DNA from: Mycobacterium rhizamassiliense
GTDB taxonomy: Bacteria; Actinomycetota; Actinomycetes; Mycobacteriales; Mycobacteriaceae
DNA length: 64,000 nt
NCBI RefSeq assembly: GCF_900157375.1
Contig: NZ_LT721901.1
Span: 738,365 to 802,364, forward strand
Direction of reading: 5' to 3'
Shown here: in pieces, positions 33,057 through 42,588 of the stretch
Numbering within the stretch: the first letter of the stretch is position 1
Layout of the letters: every line of letters begins with the position of its first letter
Notes under the pieces: model-generated
What the model was told of the DNA's origin: nothing
Seen by the model: only the letters and a program-made list of their open reading frames with translations
Database searches by the model: none
Made by a program: the position numbers and the translations under genes

Positions 33057-33566
33057 ATGACACCCACGGTCGCCGAGCTGGACGCCGCCAACCAGCGGCT
33101 GCGCGACAGCGCGCACGCGGTAGGCGCCGCCCTGTCGTCGGTCACGGTGTACACCGAGCCCGCCGTCGCGCGAGCCGTGCAGGCCGAGCTGAACCTGTAT
33201 GCCCGCATCGAGGCCGAGTTCGGCATGCTGACCAGCACCGAGGCGGGCAAGCGGATGGGGTCGCGGTCCAGCGCCCCGCGCAACCTGGCGACCACCGCGC
33301 GGCGCAACAAGACGCTGGCCGCCGTCCGCCAGGGCAACTACCTGGCCTACCCCGGCTTCCAGTTCGGGCCGGACGGGAAACCGCTGCCCGTCATCGGACG
33401 GCTGCTCGAGGTCGCCGACGACAACGGCTGGTCGGAACCGGGCTTGGTGCAGTGGCTGTGCGGGCCGACCACCTACCTGGACGGCGACCGGCCCGTCGAT
33501 CACCTCGCCAAGGATCCGGACCGCGTCGTCGCGGTGGCAACGGAGGCCATGTCCGTCTCGTGGTGA
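33057..33566 (+). CDS. Xre/MbcA/ParS-type antitoxin
   Basis: 169 residues. Located directly before a RES-domain toxin with a GTGA overlap, the classic order for this type II system. The central part (MLTSTEAGKRMGSRS near residue 57, then NLATTARRNKTLAAVRQGNY) resembles the DNA-binding portion, and the C-terminal 70 residues (FQFGPDGKPLPVIGRLLEVA, WLCGPTTYLDGDRPVD) are the toxin-binding DUF2384 type that blocks the RES active site. It should repress its own operon. Similar to MbcA of M. tuberculosis in arrangement. Confidence 0.85.
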   Translation: MTPTVAELDAANQRLRDSAHAVGAALSSVTVYTEPAVARAVQAELNLYARIEAEFGMLTSTEAGKRMGSRSSAPRNLATTARRNKTLAAVRQGNYLAYPGFQFGPDGKPLPVIGRLLEVADDNGWSEPGLVQWLCGPTTYLDGDRPVDHLAKDPDRVVAVATEAMSVSW

Positions 33567-34174
33567 GCCGGCCGCCAAACCCCTTCGACCCGGCCACCGC
33601 CACGCTGCCGGCGGGACACCTGCTCTACCGCGTCCTGTCGGCCGCCCGCACCGCCACCGACTTCAACCCCGGGCACGGCGGCCGCACCCGCTTCGGCTTC
33701 TTCGGCAAACCCGTCGTGCCGGTGATGTATGCCGCGGAGAGCGAGGACGCCGCCATCGCCGAGACGCTGCTGCACGACATCCCGGCCACCGGCGGCGTGC
33801 TCCCCTACGACCAATACGCGACCAAGGTGCTGATCCGGCTCGAGGTGACACGGCAGCTGCGCGTCGGCGTGCTGCACGGCACCGGCCTGCGCCGCCTCAA
33901 GGCGACCGCCGCCGAGCTCACCGCGGGCCCGGCGTCCGGCTACGCCAGCACCGTGGGATGGGCGGCCGCGGCCCACGACGCCGGGCTGGACGGACTGGTA
34001 TGGATGTCGCGGCAATGCAACGACACCAAGGCATACGTCTTCTTCGGCGACCGGTGTGCGGACGCCTTCACCCAGGACCCCTCCCACGCGCGCATCTTCG
34101 CCAGCCCCGCCGACCAACTCTGGCTGATCGACCGCTGCGCACCGCTGCACGTCGACGTACTGATGGAGTCGTGA
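33563..34174 (+). CDS. RES-domain toxin (NAD+ phosphorylase type)
   Basis: 203 residues from the GTG that overlaps the antitoxin stop. RES family markers are LLYRVLSAARTATDFNPG (the conserved Arg near residue 25), GGRTRFGFFG, MYAAESEDAAIAETLLHD (the conserved Glu) and the later GWAAAAHDAGLDGLVWMSR. Proteins of this family degrade NAD+; MbcT of M. tuberculosis is a NAD+ phosphorylase and kills the cell when free of its antitoxin. The next gene begins at the stop codon, so three genes share the operon. Confidence 0.88.
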   Translation: MSRPPNPFDPATATLPAGHLLYRVLSAARTATDFNPGHGGRTRFGFFGKPVVPVMYAAESEDAAIAETLLHDIPATGGVLPYDQYATKVLIRLEVTRQLRVGVLHGTGLRRLKATAAELTAGPASGYASTVGWAAAAHDAGLDGLVWMSRQCNDTKAYVFFGDRCADAFTQDPSHARIFASPADQLWLIDRCAPLHVDVLMES

Positions 34175-34683
34175 TGCCCACGAAAGATGAATGCGCACAG
34201 TGCGGTTTCGTCTACGACCTCGGCCAGGCGGCAACGGCGGCCGGGGCCATCGACGAGCGGGTCGGTGCGGCCGCCGCCCTGTTGCGCGACGGCGAGCTCG
34301 ACGTGCGGGCCAGGCGGCGGCCCGCGACGTGGTCCGCGCTCGAGTACGGCTGTCACCTGCGCGACGTGCTGCTGGTCCAGCGCGAGCGCGTGCTCGCGGC
34401 GCTGCGCGCGGACCGGCCGGACTCCGCCTCGATGGGACGCGACGAGCGGGCCGAGCACGACGGGTACGCCGACCAGCGACCGGCCGACGTGGCCCGCCAG
34501 CTCGCCGACGCCGCCCTGATGTTCGGCCACGTCCTGGGCCGGTTGTCCGCCGCCGACTGGGACCGCACGCTGGTCTATCACTACCCCGAAACCGCCGAAC
34601 GGCCCCTGCGCTGGGTCGCGGTGCATACGCTGCATGAGGCGCAACACCACCTCCTCGACATGAGGAACCAAGTCCTACGCTAG
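34174..34683 (+). CDS. DinB-like protein, third gene of the Xre/RES operon
   Basis: 169 residues starting ATG one base into the toxin stop (TGATG). The N-terminus has CAQCGFVYDL, a Cys-x-x-Cys pair. A four-helix DinB-like core follows: WSALEYGCHLRDVLLV near residue 50 with one metal-type His, and HTLHEAQHHLLDM near the C-terminus with the His cluster. DinB-fold proteins include thiol-dependent metalloenzymes using mycothiol or bacillithiol. Why it travels with a NAD+-destroying toxin is unknown; it could be passenger or a third component. Confidence 0.75.
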   Translation: MPTKDECAQCGFVYDLGQAATAAGAIDERVGAAAALLRDGELDVRARRRPATWSALEYGCHLRDVLLVQRERVLAALRADRPDSASMGRDERAEHDGYADQRPADVARQLADAALMFGHVLGRLSAADWDRTLVYHYPETAERPLRWVAVHTLHEAQHHLLDMRNQVLR

Positions 34684-34715
34684 TGACGAGTCCCACAATT
34701 CAAGCGAGGTTCACG

Positions 34716-36227
34716 ATGACCGTGACTCCCCAGGAAGCCGCCGGCCGGACCCCGTCCGAGGCAGATCAGCTCGATGTCGTCATCATCGGCGCCGGCATCT
34801 CCGGCATCGGGGCGGCATACCGACTCACCGAGCGCAATCCGAACCTGCGCTACGTGGTCCTCGAGCGGCGCGCGCAGATCGGTGGCACGTGGGACCTGTT
34901 CCGGTACCCGGGGGTGCGCTCCGACAGCAGCATCTTCACGCTGTCCTTTCCGTTCGAGCCGTGGACCCGCAAGGAAGGCGTCGCCGACGGCGTCCACATC
35001 CGCGAGTACCTGGCGAACACCGCGCGCAAATACGGCATCGACAGCCACATCCGGTTCAACAGCTACGTCCGCACCGTGGACTGGGATTCGTCGACCGACC
35101 TGTGGACCATCACCGTCGAACAAGGCGGCGCCATCAAGCATTACCGCGCCAGGTTCGTGTTTTTCGGCACCGGCTACTACAACTACGACGAGGGCTACAC
35201 CCCGGAATTCCCGGGCATCGAGCAGTTCGGCGGCACCGTCATACATCCCCAGCACTGGCCCGAGGACCTGGACTACACCGACAAGCAGGTCGTGGTGATC
35301 GGCAGCGGCGCCACCGCGGTCACCCTGCTGCCGTCGATGTCGGACAAGGCGGCGAAGGTGACCATGCTGCAGCGCTCGCCGACATACCTGATCTCGGCGC
35401 CGAAATACAGCCGGGTCCCCGCTTTCGCGCGAGCCCTGTTGCCCCGCAACGCTTCTCACCTCACCATCCGGACGTACAACGCGTTGACGGAGGCCGTGTT
35501 CTTCTTCATCTCGCAGAAGATGCCCGGCCTGATCAAGCGGCTGCTGCGCCGCAAGGCCGTCAACAGCCTGCCCGACGGCTACGAAGTCGACGTCCACTTC
35601 AAGCCGCGGTACAACCCGTGGGACCAACGGATGTGCCTGATCCCCGACGCCGACCTGTACGAGGCGATCGCCGGGGGGCGCGCCGCGGTGGTCACCGACA
35701 CCATCGACCACTTCGACGCGACGGGCATCGTCCTGAACTCCGGTGACCATCTCGACGCCGACATCATCGTGACGGCCACCGGGTTACAGCTGCAGGCCCT
35801 CGGCGGGGCGAAGATCAGCATGGACGGCGTGCCGATCGAGCACCGGGACCGCTTCGTCTACAAGGCGCACATGCTCGAGGACGTGCCCAACCTGTTCTGG
35901 TGCGTCGGATACACCAACGCCTCGTGGACGCTGCGGGCCGACATCACGGCGCGGGCCACCGCAAAACTGTTGGAGCACATGGCCGCTCACGGCTACACGC
36001 ACGCCAGTCCGCACCTCGGCGACGAGCAGATGACCGAGAAGCCGTCCTGGGACATCGCCGCGGGCTACGTCAAGCGCTCGGCGCATCAACTGCCCAAGTC
36101 GGGTACCAAGCGGCCGTGGAACGTGCGCCAGAACTTCCTCGCCGACGCGCTCGACTACCGCTTCGACCGCATCGAAGAGTCGATGGTGTTCGGCCGCGTC
36201 GGCGACCGGGCCCGCCTGGCCGGCTAG
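34716..36227 (+). CDS. flavin monooxygenase, Baeyer-Villiger type, EthA-like (Rv0565c-like)
   Basis: 503 residues. The FAD site DVVIIGAGISGIGAAYRL, the NADPH site VVVIGSGATAVTLLPS near residue 200, and the BVMO-type FFGTGYYNYDEGYTPEFPG segment identify an EthA-type Baeyer-Villiger monooxygenase. These oxidise ketones and thioamide drugs. GAGG at about 34704 precedes ATG 34716; a GTG at 34683 is possible but lacks such a site. In M. tuberculosis Rv0565c also adjoins YajQ (Rv0566c). The PE/PPE pair begins right after its stop on the other strand. Confidence 0.9.
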   Translation: MTVTPQEAAGRTPSEADQLDVVIIGAGISGIGAAYRLTERNPNLRYVVLERRAQIGGTWDLFRYPGVRSDSSIFTLSFPFEPWTRKEGVADGVHIREYLANTARKYGIDSHIRFNSYVRTVDWDSSTDLWTITVEQGGAIKHYRARFVFFGTGYYNYDEGYTPEFPGIEQFGGTVIHPQHWPEDLDYTDKQVVVIGSGATAVTLLPSMSDKAAKVTMLQRSPTYLISAPKYSRVPAFARALLPRNASHLTIRTYNALTEAVFFFISQKMPGLIKRLLRRKAVNSLPDGYEVDVHFKPRYNPWDQRMCLIPDADLYEAIAGGRAAVVTDTIDHFDATGIVLNSGDHLDADIIVTATGLQLQALGGAKISMDGVPIEHRDRFVYKAHMLEDVPNLFWCVGYTNASWTLRADITARATAKLLEHMAAHGYTHASPHLGDEQMTEKPSWDIAAGYVKRSAHQLPKSGTKRPWNVRQNFLADALDYRFDRIEESMVFGRVGDRARLAG

Positions 36228-37455
36228 CCGGCCGCCGGCGGCTTCGCCATTACCGTTGGCTTGAATCCGTAGGCCGGGACGCTGCGCCAATTGCTTTGTC
36301 CGCCCATGGGTCCGAACGGGGCGATCGGCAGCGCATGCACGCCGTCCGCCGCGGCCGGGGTCGCACTGACGAGGGTCGCCACCCCGGGGTTGGTCACGGC
36401 CGTGACTGGAGACCAGCCGGGCGGAACCGACAGTCCGCCCACCGGAATCGCGCGTCCCAACCCCGCGGCCGCCGACCCGGCGGTCCCGCCCAGGCCCGCA
36501 CCGGCCGCACCGAGCGCGCCGGTCCCGGGACCGCCGGGTCGGCGGCCGCACCGGCCGCACCGAGCGCGCCGGTCCCCGCCCCCGCCGCCTGACCCGCCGA
36601 TGCGACGGCGGGCGCCAAAGCCTTCCCGAACGTGCTCATGGCCGTGATGCCATTGCTGATCTGCCCGAAGGACTGTGCCGTCTGGACGCCGACCTGACCC
36701 GAAGAGACGTACGGGACAAGGTATTTCGAGTACATCGAGGCGAGGTCGTCGAACGGCGTGTTCTCCGATATCCACTCGTCGATCGGCTTGAGGTTGCCAA
36801 GGGTGGGCCCGGCCGCTTTGTTCGCGGTAGCCTGGGCCTCCGCACTGGCCGCCAGGTCCTGCGCGCCGGTCTGCCCGGAATTACCAACGGCTTTCGCGAC
36901 CGCGGCAGCCTGCTCGCCCTGCCCGGCCGGGTTGGTCGGGTCGACCGGCTCCTCGAAATCGGTCAGCTGGGTCGCCGTCTGCGACGAACCCAGGTAGCCG
37001 TACATCGCCGCGGCGTCCTGGGCCCACATCTCGAAGTACTCGGCCTCCACGGTCGCGATGGCGGCGCTGTTCTGCCCCAACACATTCGTCGCGATCAGCC
37101 CCGCCAGCAGGGCCCGGTTGGCCGCGACCACCGGCGGGGGCACCGTCAGCGCGAACGCCGCCTCGTAGGCGGCCGCGGCCGCCGTCGCCTGCCCGAAGGT
37201 CAGTTCGGCGCTCTCGGCGCTGCCCTGCAGCCACGCCACACACGCACCGGCTGCGGCCGACAGCGCCAGCGACGACGGCCCCAGCCAGGGACCGCTCGTC
37301 AGCGCCGAAATCACCGACCGGTACGACGCCGCGCTGACGCGCAGCTGGGCGGCCAGCTCGTCCCAGGCCGACGCGGCGGCCAACAGCGGACCCACGCCCG
37401 GGCCGACGTACAGGCGCCCGGAGTTGATCTCCGGCGGCAATGTCGCGTAGTCCAT
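36224..37455 (-). pseudogene. PPE-SVP family protein, frameshifted by a 50-bp duplication
   Basis: The N-terminal PPE domain is intact ([20 protein letters not shown], then WXG-type GPWLG and the [12 protein letters not shown] region). The C-terminal SVP half ([15 protein letters not shown], then RSVPAYGFKP) lies in another frame. At 36496-36526 and 36546-36576 a 31-bp sequence is repeated with a 50-bp offset. Removing exactly 50 bp joins the two frames into a normal PPE-SVP protein of about 390 residues. Without it the protein ends at 36394 with an Arg/Pro-rich tail. A sequencing error in this GC-rich repeat is possible. Confidence 0.8.
36496..36576. repeat. 31-bp direct repeat with 50-bp period inside the PPE gene
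   Basis: CCGCACCGGCCGCACCGAGC and the following 11 bases occur at 36496-36526 and again at 36546-36576 without a mismatch. Fifty is not a multiple of three, so the duplication breaks the PPE frame. Slippage in a Gly/Ala-coding GC-rich tract explains it. Confidence 0.85.
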
Positions 37456-37468
37456 GTCGCTCTCCGCT

Positions 37469-37771
37469 CTACAGCGCCGACGCGGCGGCGTTCGCGGCCT
37501 CGGTGGTCGCGTAGGAACCCGCCCCGGCCGCCAAGGTCGCGGCCAGAGATTCGTGGATGGCGACGGCCCTGGCGCTCAGCTCCTGATATCGCTGCGCATG
37601 AACGGCGAAGCGCGCCGCAGTGAACGCGGACACCTCGTCGGCGGCGGCCGGAACGACCGCGGTGGTCGGGCCCGCCGCGGCGGCGTTGCCGGCGCTGAGC
37701 GCGGCGGTGATGGACTGCAGGTTGTCGGCCGCGGCCGACAGCTGCTCGGACGACACGGTTACGAATGACAT
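37469..37771 (-). CDS. PE family protein
   Basis: 100 residues from ATG 37771, with GAGG upstream. It is a pure PE domain: [20 protein letters not shown], the central [20 protein letters not shown] and the YxxxD/E-like helix end ([13 protein letters not shown]). PE proteins pair with PPE partners and leave through type VII (ESX) secretion. It lies 13 bp before the PPE gene in the same direction, the usual PE-PPE operon. No ESX core genes are in the window, so the pair is an orphan. Confidence 0.92.
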   Translation of the reverse strand: MSFVTVSSEQLSAAADNLQSITAALSAGNAAAAGPTTAVVPAAADEVSAFTAARFAVHAQRYQELSARAVAIHESLAATLAAGAGSYATTEAANAAASAL

Positions 37772-38242
37772 ACGGCTTACCTCTTCGGCGAATCGGGCGA
37801 TGGGATCGAACGCGTCATGTGTCCGATTGCGGCGAAACGCTATTGACGACGAACGTTCACATTCAACGGTGGAGATTCGGCCAAATCGACTCTGAACTTG
37901 TCCTTTCGACAATATTCAGACTGATTTTTACCCCGCGCCCCCCAGATAGTCTGTGGCAGAGCACTTTTCATATATGAATTGCCACCTCCCGGACGCCGAC
38001 AGCGCCTAACTTTGATTTTCGCCTGTGCCCGCGGCGGGCCGCTGCTCGCGTTCGCCGGATTCGCCGGAATTCGGTGAATCGGCTATGAATTCCGGGGCCT
38101 GCTGCGGTGCCGATCGACGTTCCGCCCATTCAACGCACAAACTCGCGAGGGCCGTTTATGAATTCGGCATGCGCCGGACTCCACGCGCCGCCGGCTCGTG
38201 AACTGCTACTAAATGTGAGGTTTCGGCAATACGCTGATCCTC
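37772..38242. other. divergent intergenic region between PE/PPE and gpsA
   Basis: About 470 bp with lower GC than its surroundings and no open frame of coding quality. It should hold the promoters of the PE gene (leftward) and gpsA (rightward). A T-rich patch near 37920-37935 and TTTTCATATATGAATT near 37965 (TTCATATATGAA is a palindrome) are the only notable features; the palindrome may be an operator. Confidence 0.45.
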
Positions 38243-39268
38243 ATGGCAGCCGAGAAGCGCGAACCCAAAGTCGTTGTCCTTGGTGGCGGTTCCTGGGGAA
38301 CCACCGTGGCATCCATCTGCGCGCGCCGCGGCCCGACGCTGCAATGGGTGCGCTCCGAAGAGACCGCCAACGACATCAACTCCCATCACCGCAATGCGCG
38401 CTACCTCGGCAACGACGTGATCCTCAGCGAGACGCTGCGCGCCACCACCGACTTCGCCGAGGCGGCCAACTGCGCCGACGTCCTCGTCATGGGCGTGCCC
38501 TCGCACGGCTTTCGCGGCGTGCTCACCGAGCTGGGCAAGGAACTGCGGCCGTGGGTCCCGGTGGTGTCGTTGGTCAAGGGACTCGAACAGGGCACCAACA
38601 TGCGGATGTCGCAGATCATCGAGGAGGTGCTGCCCGGCCATCCGGCCGGCATCCTGGCCGGGCCGAACATCGCCCGCGAGGTCGGCGAGGGCTACGCGGC
38701 CGCGGCGGTGCTGGCGATGCCCGACCAGCACCTGGCGACCCGGCTGTCGGGGCTGTTCCGCACCCGGCGGTTCCGCGTGTACACCACCGACGACGTGATC
38801 GGCGTGGAGATGGCGGGCGCGCTGAAGAACGTCTACGCCATTGCGGTCGGCATGAGCTACTCGATCGGCATCGGCGAGAACACCCGGGCGATGGTGATGG
38901 CCCGCGCGTTGCGCGAGATGACGAAGCTGGGGGTGGCACTGGGCGGGAACCCGGACACCTTCCCGGGTCTGGCCGGCCTGGGCGACCTCATCGTCACCTG
39001 TACCAGCCAGCGCAGCCGCAACCGGCACGTCGGCGAACAGCTCGGCGCGGGCAAGCCGATCGACGAGATCATCGAGTCGATGAACCAGGTCGCCGAGGGA
39101 GTCAAGGCGGCCAGCGTGATCATGGAATTCGCCGACGAATGCGGTCTGAGCATGCCGATCGCCCGGGAAGTCGACGGTGTGATCAACCACGGCTCCTCGG
39201 TGGAGCAGGCCTATTACGGCCTGATCGCCGAAGTCCCAGGTCACGAGGTGCACGGCTCCGGTTTCTGA
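38243..39268 (+). CDS. gpsA: glycerol-3-phosphate dehydrogenase [NAD(P)+]
   Basis: 341 residues, the same length I recall for Rv0564c. The N-terminal Rossmann motif VVVLGGGSWGTTVA binds NAD(P)H; LVKGLEQGT, AGPNIAREV and ALKNVYAIAVGM carry the conserved Lys residues of the active site; DLIVTCTSQRSRNRHVG is the substrate-binding block. It reduces dihydroxyacetone phosphate to sn-glycerol-3-phosphate, the backbone for phospholipids. Cytosolic, single gene, promoter in the gap upstream. Confidence 0.96.
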   Translation: MAAEKREPKVVVLGGGSWGTTVASICARRGPTLQWVRSEETANDINSHHRNARYLGNDVILSETLRATTDFAEAANCADVLVMGVPSHGFRGVLTELGKELRPWVPVVSLVKGLEQGTNMRMSQIIEEVLPGHPAGILAGPNIAREVGEGYAAAAVLAMPDQHLATRLSGLFRTRRFRVYTTDDVIGVEMAGALKNVYAIAVGMSYSIGIGENTRAMVMARALREMTKLGVALGGNPDTFPGLAGLGDLIVTCTSQRSRNRHVGEQLGAGKPIDEIIESMNQVAEGVKAASVIMEFADECGLSMPIAREVDGVINHGSSVEQAYYGLIAEVPGHEVHGSGF

Positions 39269-39516
39269 GTCGATTAGGCAACCAACGGGTTACAAGAATC
39301 TTTGCGTTCTATATGTCCCCGGCGGGCTAGCTTGACCCGCGCTCGGCCGCGCCCATACCGTCAAACCAGGTAGCCAGGCGTTCCCGGTCACTCACCGTGG
39401 GCCGCCCTGGTGAAACTGCCTGTGCGCGAACAGGTTTACGGCGATGTTGACTTGTCGCAATTAAGGGACGGCGGGTAGCGGAACGTCCCCCCAAGACCTA
39501 ACGAGGGAAGCGACAG

Positions 39517-41061
39517 ATGCAACACACCGAACAACATCTCCAATCGAGCGGCACGCGGCCGCGAAGTGCCCGGCTGAGTTCGATCATCCGGCATGATTTG
39601 CCGTCGTCGCTGGTGGTTTTCCTGGTGGCGCTGCCCCTGTCGCTGGGCATCGCGATCGCCTCGAATGCGCCGGTGCTCGCCGGGCTGATCGCCGCGATCG
39701 TCGGCGGGATCATCGTCGGATTCCTCGGCGGATCACCCCTGCAGGTCAGTGGCCCGGCGGCCGGGCTGACCGTGGTGGTTGCCGGCCTGGTATCCGACTT
39801 CGGCTGGGCTGTAACGTGTTTCATCACTGTGGCCGCGGGCGTGCTCCAGGTTGTGTTGGGGCTGAGCCGGGTGGCGCGGGCCGCGTTGGCGATCTCACCC
39901 GTCGTCGTGCACGCAATGCTGGCCGGCATCGGCATCACCATCGCGCTGCAGCAGGCGCACGTCCTGCTGGGCGGCAAGTCGAAAAGCACTGCCTGGCACA
40001 ACCTTATCGGCCTGCCGGGCCAAATCATCGGCGCGCACCGGCCCGGTGTCCTGCTCGGAGTTTTGGTCATCGTGATTCTGATTGTCTGGCGATGGGTGCC
40101 TGCCAAGCTGCGCGCTGTTCCGGGGCCGCTGGTCGCAATCGTTGCGGTGACGGTCATTTCGGTCGTGCTTCCGTTCAAGGTGCGCCGCATCGACCTCGAC
40201 GGGTCGCCGCTGGATGCGCTGCAGCTGCCGCACCTTCCCGACGGCAACTGGGGCGCGATCGCGATCGGCGTCATCACGGTCGCGCTCATCGCCAGCGTCG
40301 AGAGCCTGTTGTCGGCGGTGTCCGTCGACCGGATGCACAACGGGCCGCGCACCGACTTCAACCGCGAGCTGATCGGGCAGGGCGCCGCCAACATCGTCTC
40401 GGGGGGCATCGGCGGCCTGCCAGTCACCGGCGTAATCGTGCGCAGCTCAACGAATGTCAATGCGGGTGCGAAATCCCGCGCCTCGGCGATCATGCACGGC
40501 CTGTGGATCCTGCTGTTCAGCATCCCGTTCGCCGGGCTGGTCGACTACATCCCGACCGCGGCGCTGGCCGGTCTGCTCATCGTCATCGGGGTTCAGCTGC
40601 TCAAGCCCGCCCACATCGAAACCGCACTGAAGCACGGCGATCTCGCCGTCTACGTCGTCACCGCCGTCTGCGTCGTCTTCCTCAACCTGCTGCACGGCGT
40701 GCTGATCGGGCTCGCCCTGGCCATCGTGCTGACCGGCTGGCGGGTGATCCGCGCGAAGGTCGACGCAACATCGACGGATGAGGGATGGCGGGTGACGGTC
40801 GAGGGTGCCGCGTGCACCTTCCTGGCGCTGCCGCGGCTGACGCGCGTCCTGTCGTCGATCCCGGCCGGCCAGCAGGTGACCGTCGTCATCTCGGTCAGCT
40901 ATCTGGATCACGCCGCGCACCAGGCGATCACCGACTGGCAGCGGCAGTACGAGGCCACCGGTGGCACGGCGCGGATCCAGGGTGTGATCGAGACGGGCCA
41001 TTTCGTGCGGCGGGCCGAGCACGACCTAGTCGAAGACGAGCGACCCGAGGCCGCCGCCTAG
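39517..41061 (+). CDS. SulP family anion transporter
   Basis: 514 residues with about eleven hydrophobic segments. The first block (VVFLVALPLSLGIAIASNAPV, GGIIVGFLGGSPLQVSGPAA) is the conserved SulP N-terminal repeat, and GGIGGLPVTGVIVRSS near residue 290 is the second family signature. The C-terminal ~90 residues resemble a STAS domain (AACTFLALPRLTRVL, VTVVISVSYLDHAAHQAI). Members carry sulfate, bicarbonate or related anions; which one is unknown. GAGGGAAGCGACAG precedes the ATG. This gene is not in the syntenic M. tuberculosis block as I remember it. Confidence 0.9.
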   Translation: MQHTEQHLQSSGTRPRSARLSSIIRHDLPSSLVVFLVALPLSLGIAIASNAPVLAGLIAAIVGGIIVGFLGGSPLQVSGPAAGLTVVVAGLVSDFGWAVTCFITVAAGVLQVVLGLSRVARAALAISPVVVHAMLAGIGITIALQQAHVLLGGKSKSTAWHNLIGLPGQIIGAHRPGVLLGVLVIVILIVWRWVPAKLRAVPGPLVAIVAVTVISVVLPFKVRRIDLDGSPLDALQLPHLPDGNWGAIAIGVITVALIASVESLLSAVSVDRMHNGPRTDFNRELIGQGAANIVSGGIGGLPVTGVIVRSSTNVNAGAKSRASAIMHGLWILLFSIPFAGLVDYIPTAALAGLLIVIGVQLLKPAHIETALKHGDLAVYVVTAVCVVFLNLLHGVLIGLALAIVLTGWRVIRAKVDATSTDEGWRVTVEGAACTFLALPRLTRVLSSIPAGQQVTVVISVSYLDHAAHQAITDWQRQYEATGGTARIQGVIETGHFVRRAEHDLVEDERPEAAA

Positions 41062-41075
41062 CGGGGCTCCCGGAT

Positions 41076-41603
41076 CTACACGGATCGGAACTGCAGCGCG
41101 ACGCCGTTCATGCAGTACCGCAAGCCGGTTGGTTGCGGACCGTCGTCGAAGACGTGGCCGAGGTGCCCGCCGCAGCGGCTGCAGAGCACCTCGGTACGTG
41201 ACATGCCAAGGGTACTGTCCTGCCGCTCGAGGACAGCGTTGGGCAGGGCCTTCCAGAAGCTCGGCCAGCCGGTGCCACTGTCGAACTTGGTGGTGGACGA
41301 GAAGAGGTCCTGGGCGCAGCCCGCGCATCCGAAGATCCCCACGTTGTGCTGGCCGTTGAGCGGGCTGCTGTAGGGCGCCTCGGTAGAGCCCGTACGCAGC
41401 ACGGCGTACTGCTGTGGGGTCAGAAGCTGTCGCCACTCCGCGTCGCTATGGGTGACGGCGAACGCATCGGTCGGAGCGCTCGGCGCACCGGCCGCCAGGG
41501 CCACGCCCCAGACTCCGCACCCGGCGAGCACGGCGATGGACGCCGTGCCGATCAGCATGCGCCGCCTGTTGACAGCGGGCCCCGGTGATGTCGCGGAGAT
41601 CAT
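41076..41603 (-). CDS. msrB: exported methionine-R-sulfoxide reductase
   Basis: 175 residues. The N-terminus NRRRMLIGTASIAVLAGCG combines an Arg-rich start, a hydrophobic stretch and a lipobox VLAGC, so it should be exported and lipidated, perhaps by the Tat route. The mature part is MsrB: two zinc CxxC pairs (CAGC, CSRC), GTGWPSFWKAL, GGHLGHVFDDGP and the active-site Cys in GLRYCMNGVAL. It repairs methionine sulfoxide in envelope proteins (inference from export). Convergent with the SulP gene; 32 bp from htpX downstream. Confidence 0.9.
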   Translation of the reverse strand: MISATSPGPAVNRRRMLIGTASIAVLAGCGVWGVALAAGAPSAPTDAFAVTHSDAEWRQLLTPQQYAVLRTGSTEAPYSSPLNGQHNVGIFGCAGCAQDLFSSTTKFDSGTGWPSFWKALPNAVLERQDSTLGMSRTEVLCSRCGGHLGHVFDDGPQPTGLRYCMNGVALQFRSV

Positions 41604-41635
41604 GCTTGCCAGCGTAGGCCGTTCGCGGCTCCGCG

Positions 41636-42496
41636 TCAGCCTCGCGCCATCTCCTCGAGCCGGCGGATGCGATCCTCGATCGGCGGGTGGGTGGAAAACA
41701 GCGCCCCGATGCGCTCGCCCGCACGGAACGGGTTGGCGATCATCAGGTGTGCCTGGCTAGCCAGCTGCGGCTCCGGCGGCAACGGCGCCGCCTGCACACC
41801 GCCGGAAATCTTGCGCAGCGCCGACGCCAACGCCAACGGGTCGCCGGTCAGCATCGCGCCCGACTCGTCGGCCTGGTACTCCCGCGACCGCGATACGGCC
41901 AGCTTGACGACCGTGGCCGCGATCGGGCCGAGCAGCGAAACCAGCAGCAGCGCAAAGGGATTCTCGCCGTCGCGGTTGCCGCCGAACATACCGGCCCACA
42001 TCGCCATGTTGGCCAGCGCGGTGATCACGCCCGCCAGCGCGCCCGCCACGCACGAGATCAGGATGTCGCGGTTATAGACGTGCGACAGCTCGTGGCCCAG
42101 CACGGCGCGCAGCTCACGCTCGTTGAGGAGGTCCAGGATGCCGGTGGTGCAGCAGACCGCGGCGTTGCGCGGGTTGCGGCCGGTGGCGAACGCATTGGGG
42201 GCGTTGGTGTCGCTGATGTACAACCGGGGCATCGGCTGGTGCGCGGAGGTGGCGAGCTCGCGCACGATCCGATAGATCATCGGCGCCTGCAGTTCGGAGA
42301 CCGGCTGGGCGTGCATCGCCCGCAGCGCCAGCTTGTCGCTGTTGTAGTACGTGTAGACGTTCATGCCGACGGCGAACATCAACGCCAAGAACATCGCCGT
42401 CCTGCCGAACAGCGAGCCCACGAACACGATCATCGCGGACATCCCGGCCAACAGCAGGAACGTCTTCAGCTTGTTGGCATGCGGATGCCAGGTCAT
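41636..42496 (-). CDS. htpX: membrane zinc metalloprotease
   Basis: 286 residues, identical in length to my memory of Rv0563. Two N-terminal membrane helices ([20 protein letters not shown] and the next), the zinc motif HELSH within [14 protein letters not shown] near residue 135, two further hydrophobic segments, and the third ligand Glu in [11 protein letters not shown]. HtpX degrades damaged membrane proteins under heat or envelope stress. It lies downstream of grcC1 in the same direction, 92 bp away. Confidence 0.95.
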   Translation of the reverse strand: MTWHPHANKLKTFLLLAGMSAMIVFVGSLFGRTAMFLALMFAVGMNVYTYYNSDKLALRAMHAQPVSELQAPMIYRIVRELATSAHQPMPRLYISDTNAPNAFATGRNPRNAAVCCTTGILDLLNERELRAVLGHELSHVYNRDILISCVAGALAGVITALANMAMWAGMFGGNRDGENPFALLLVSLLGPIAATVVKLAVSRSREYQADESGAMLTGDPLALASALRKISGGVQAAPLPPEPQLASQAHLMIANPFRAGERIGALFSTHPPIEDRIRRLEEMARG

Positions 42497-42588
42497 CGGT
42501 GTCCTCCTTGCAAGGACTCAGAGAACTCGTTCATTTCTGACTACTGTCAATTGAACGCCCCGGATGACCCTCCGGGTTCCGCAACTCG

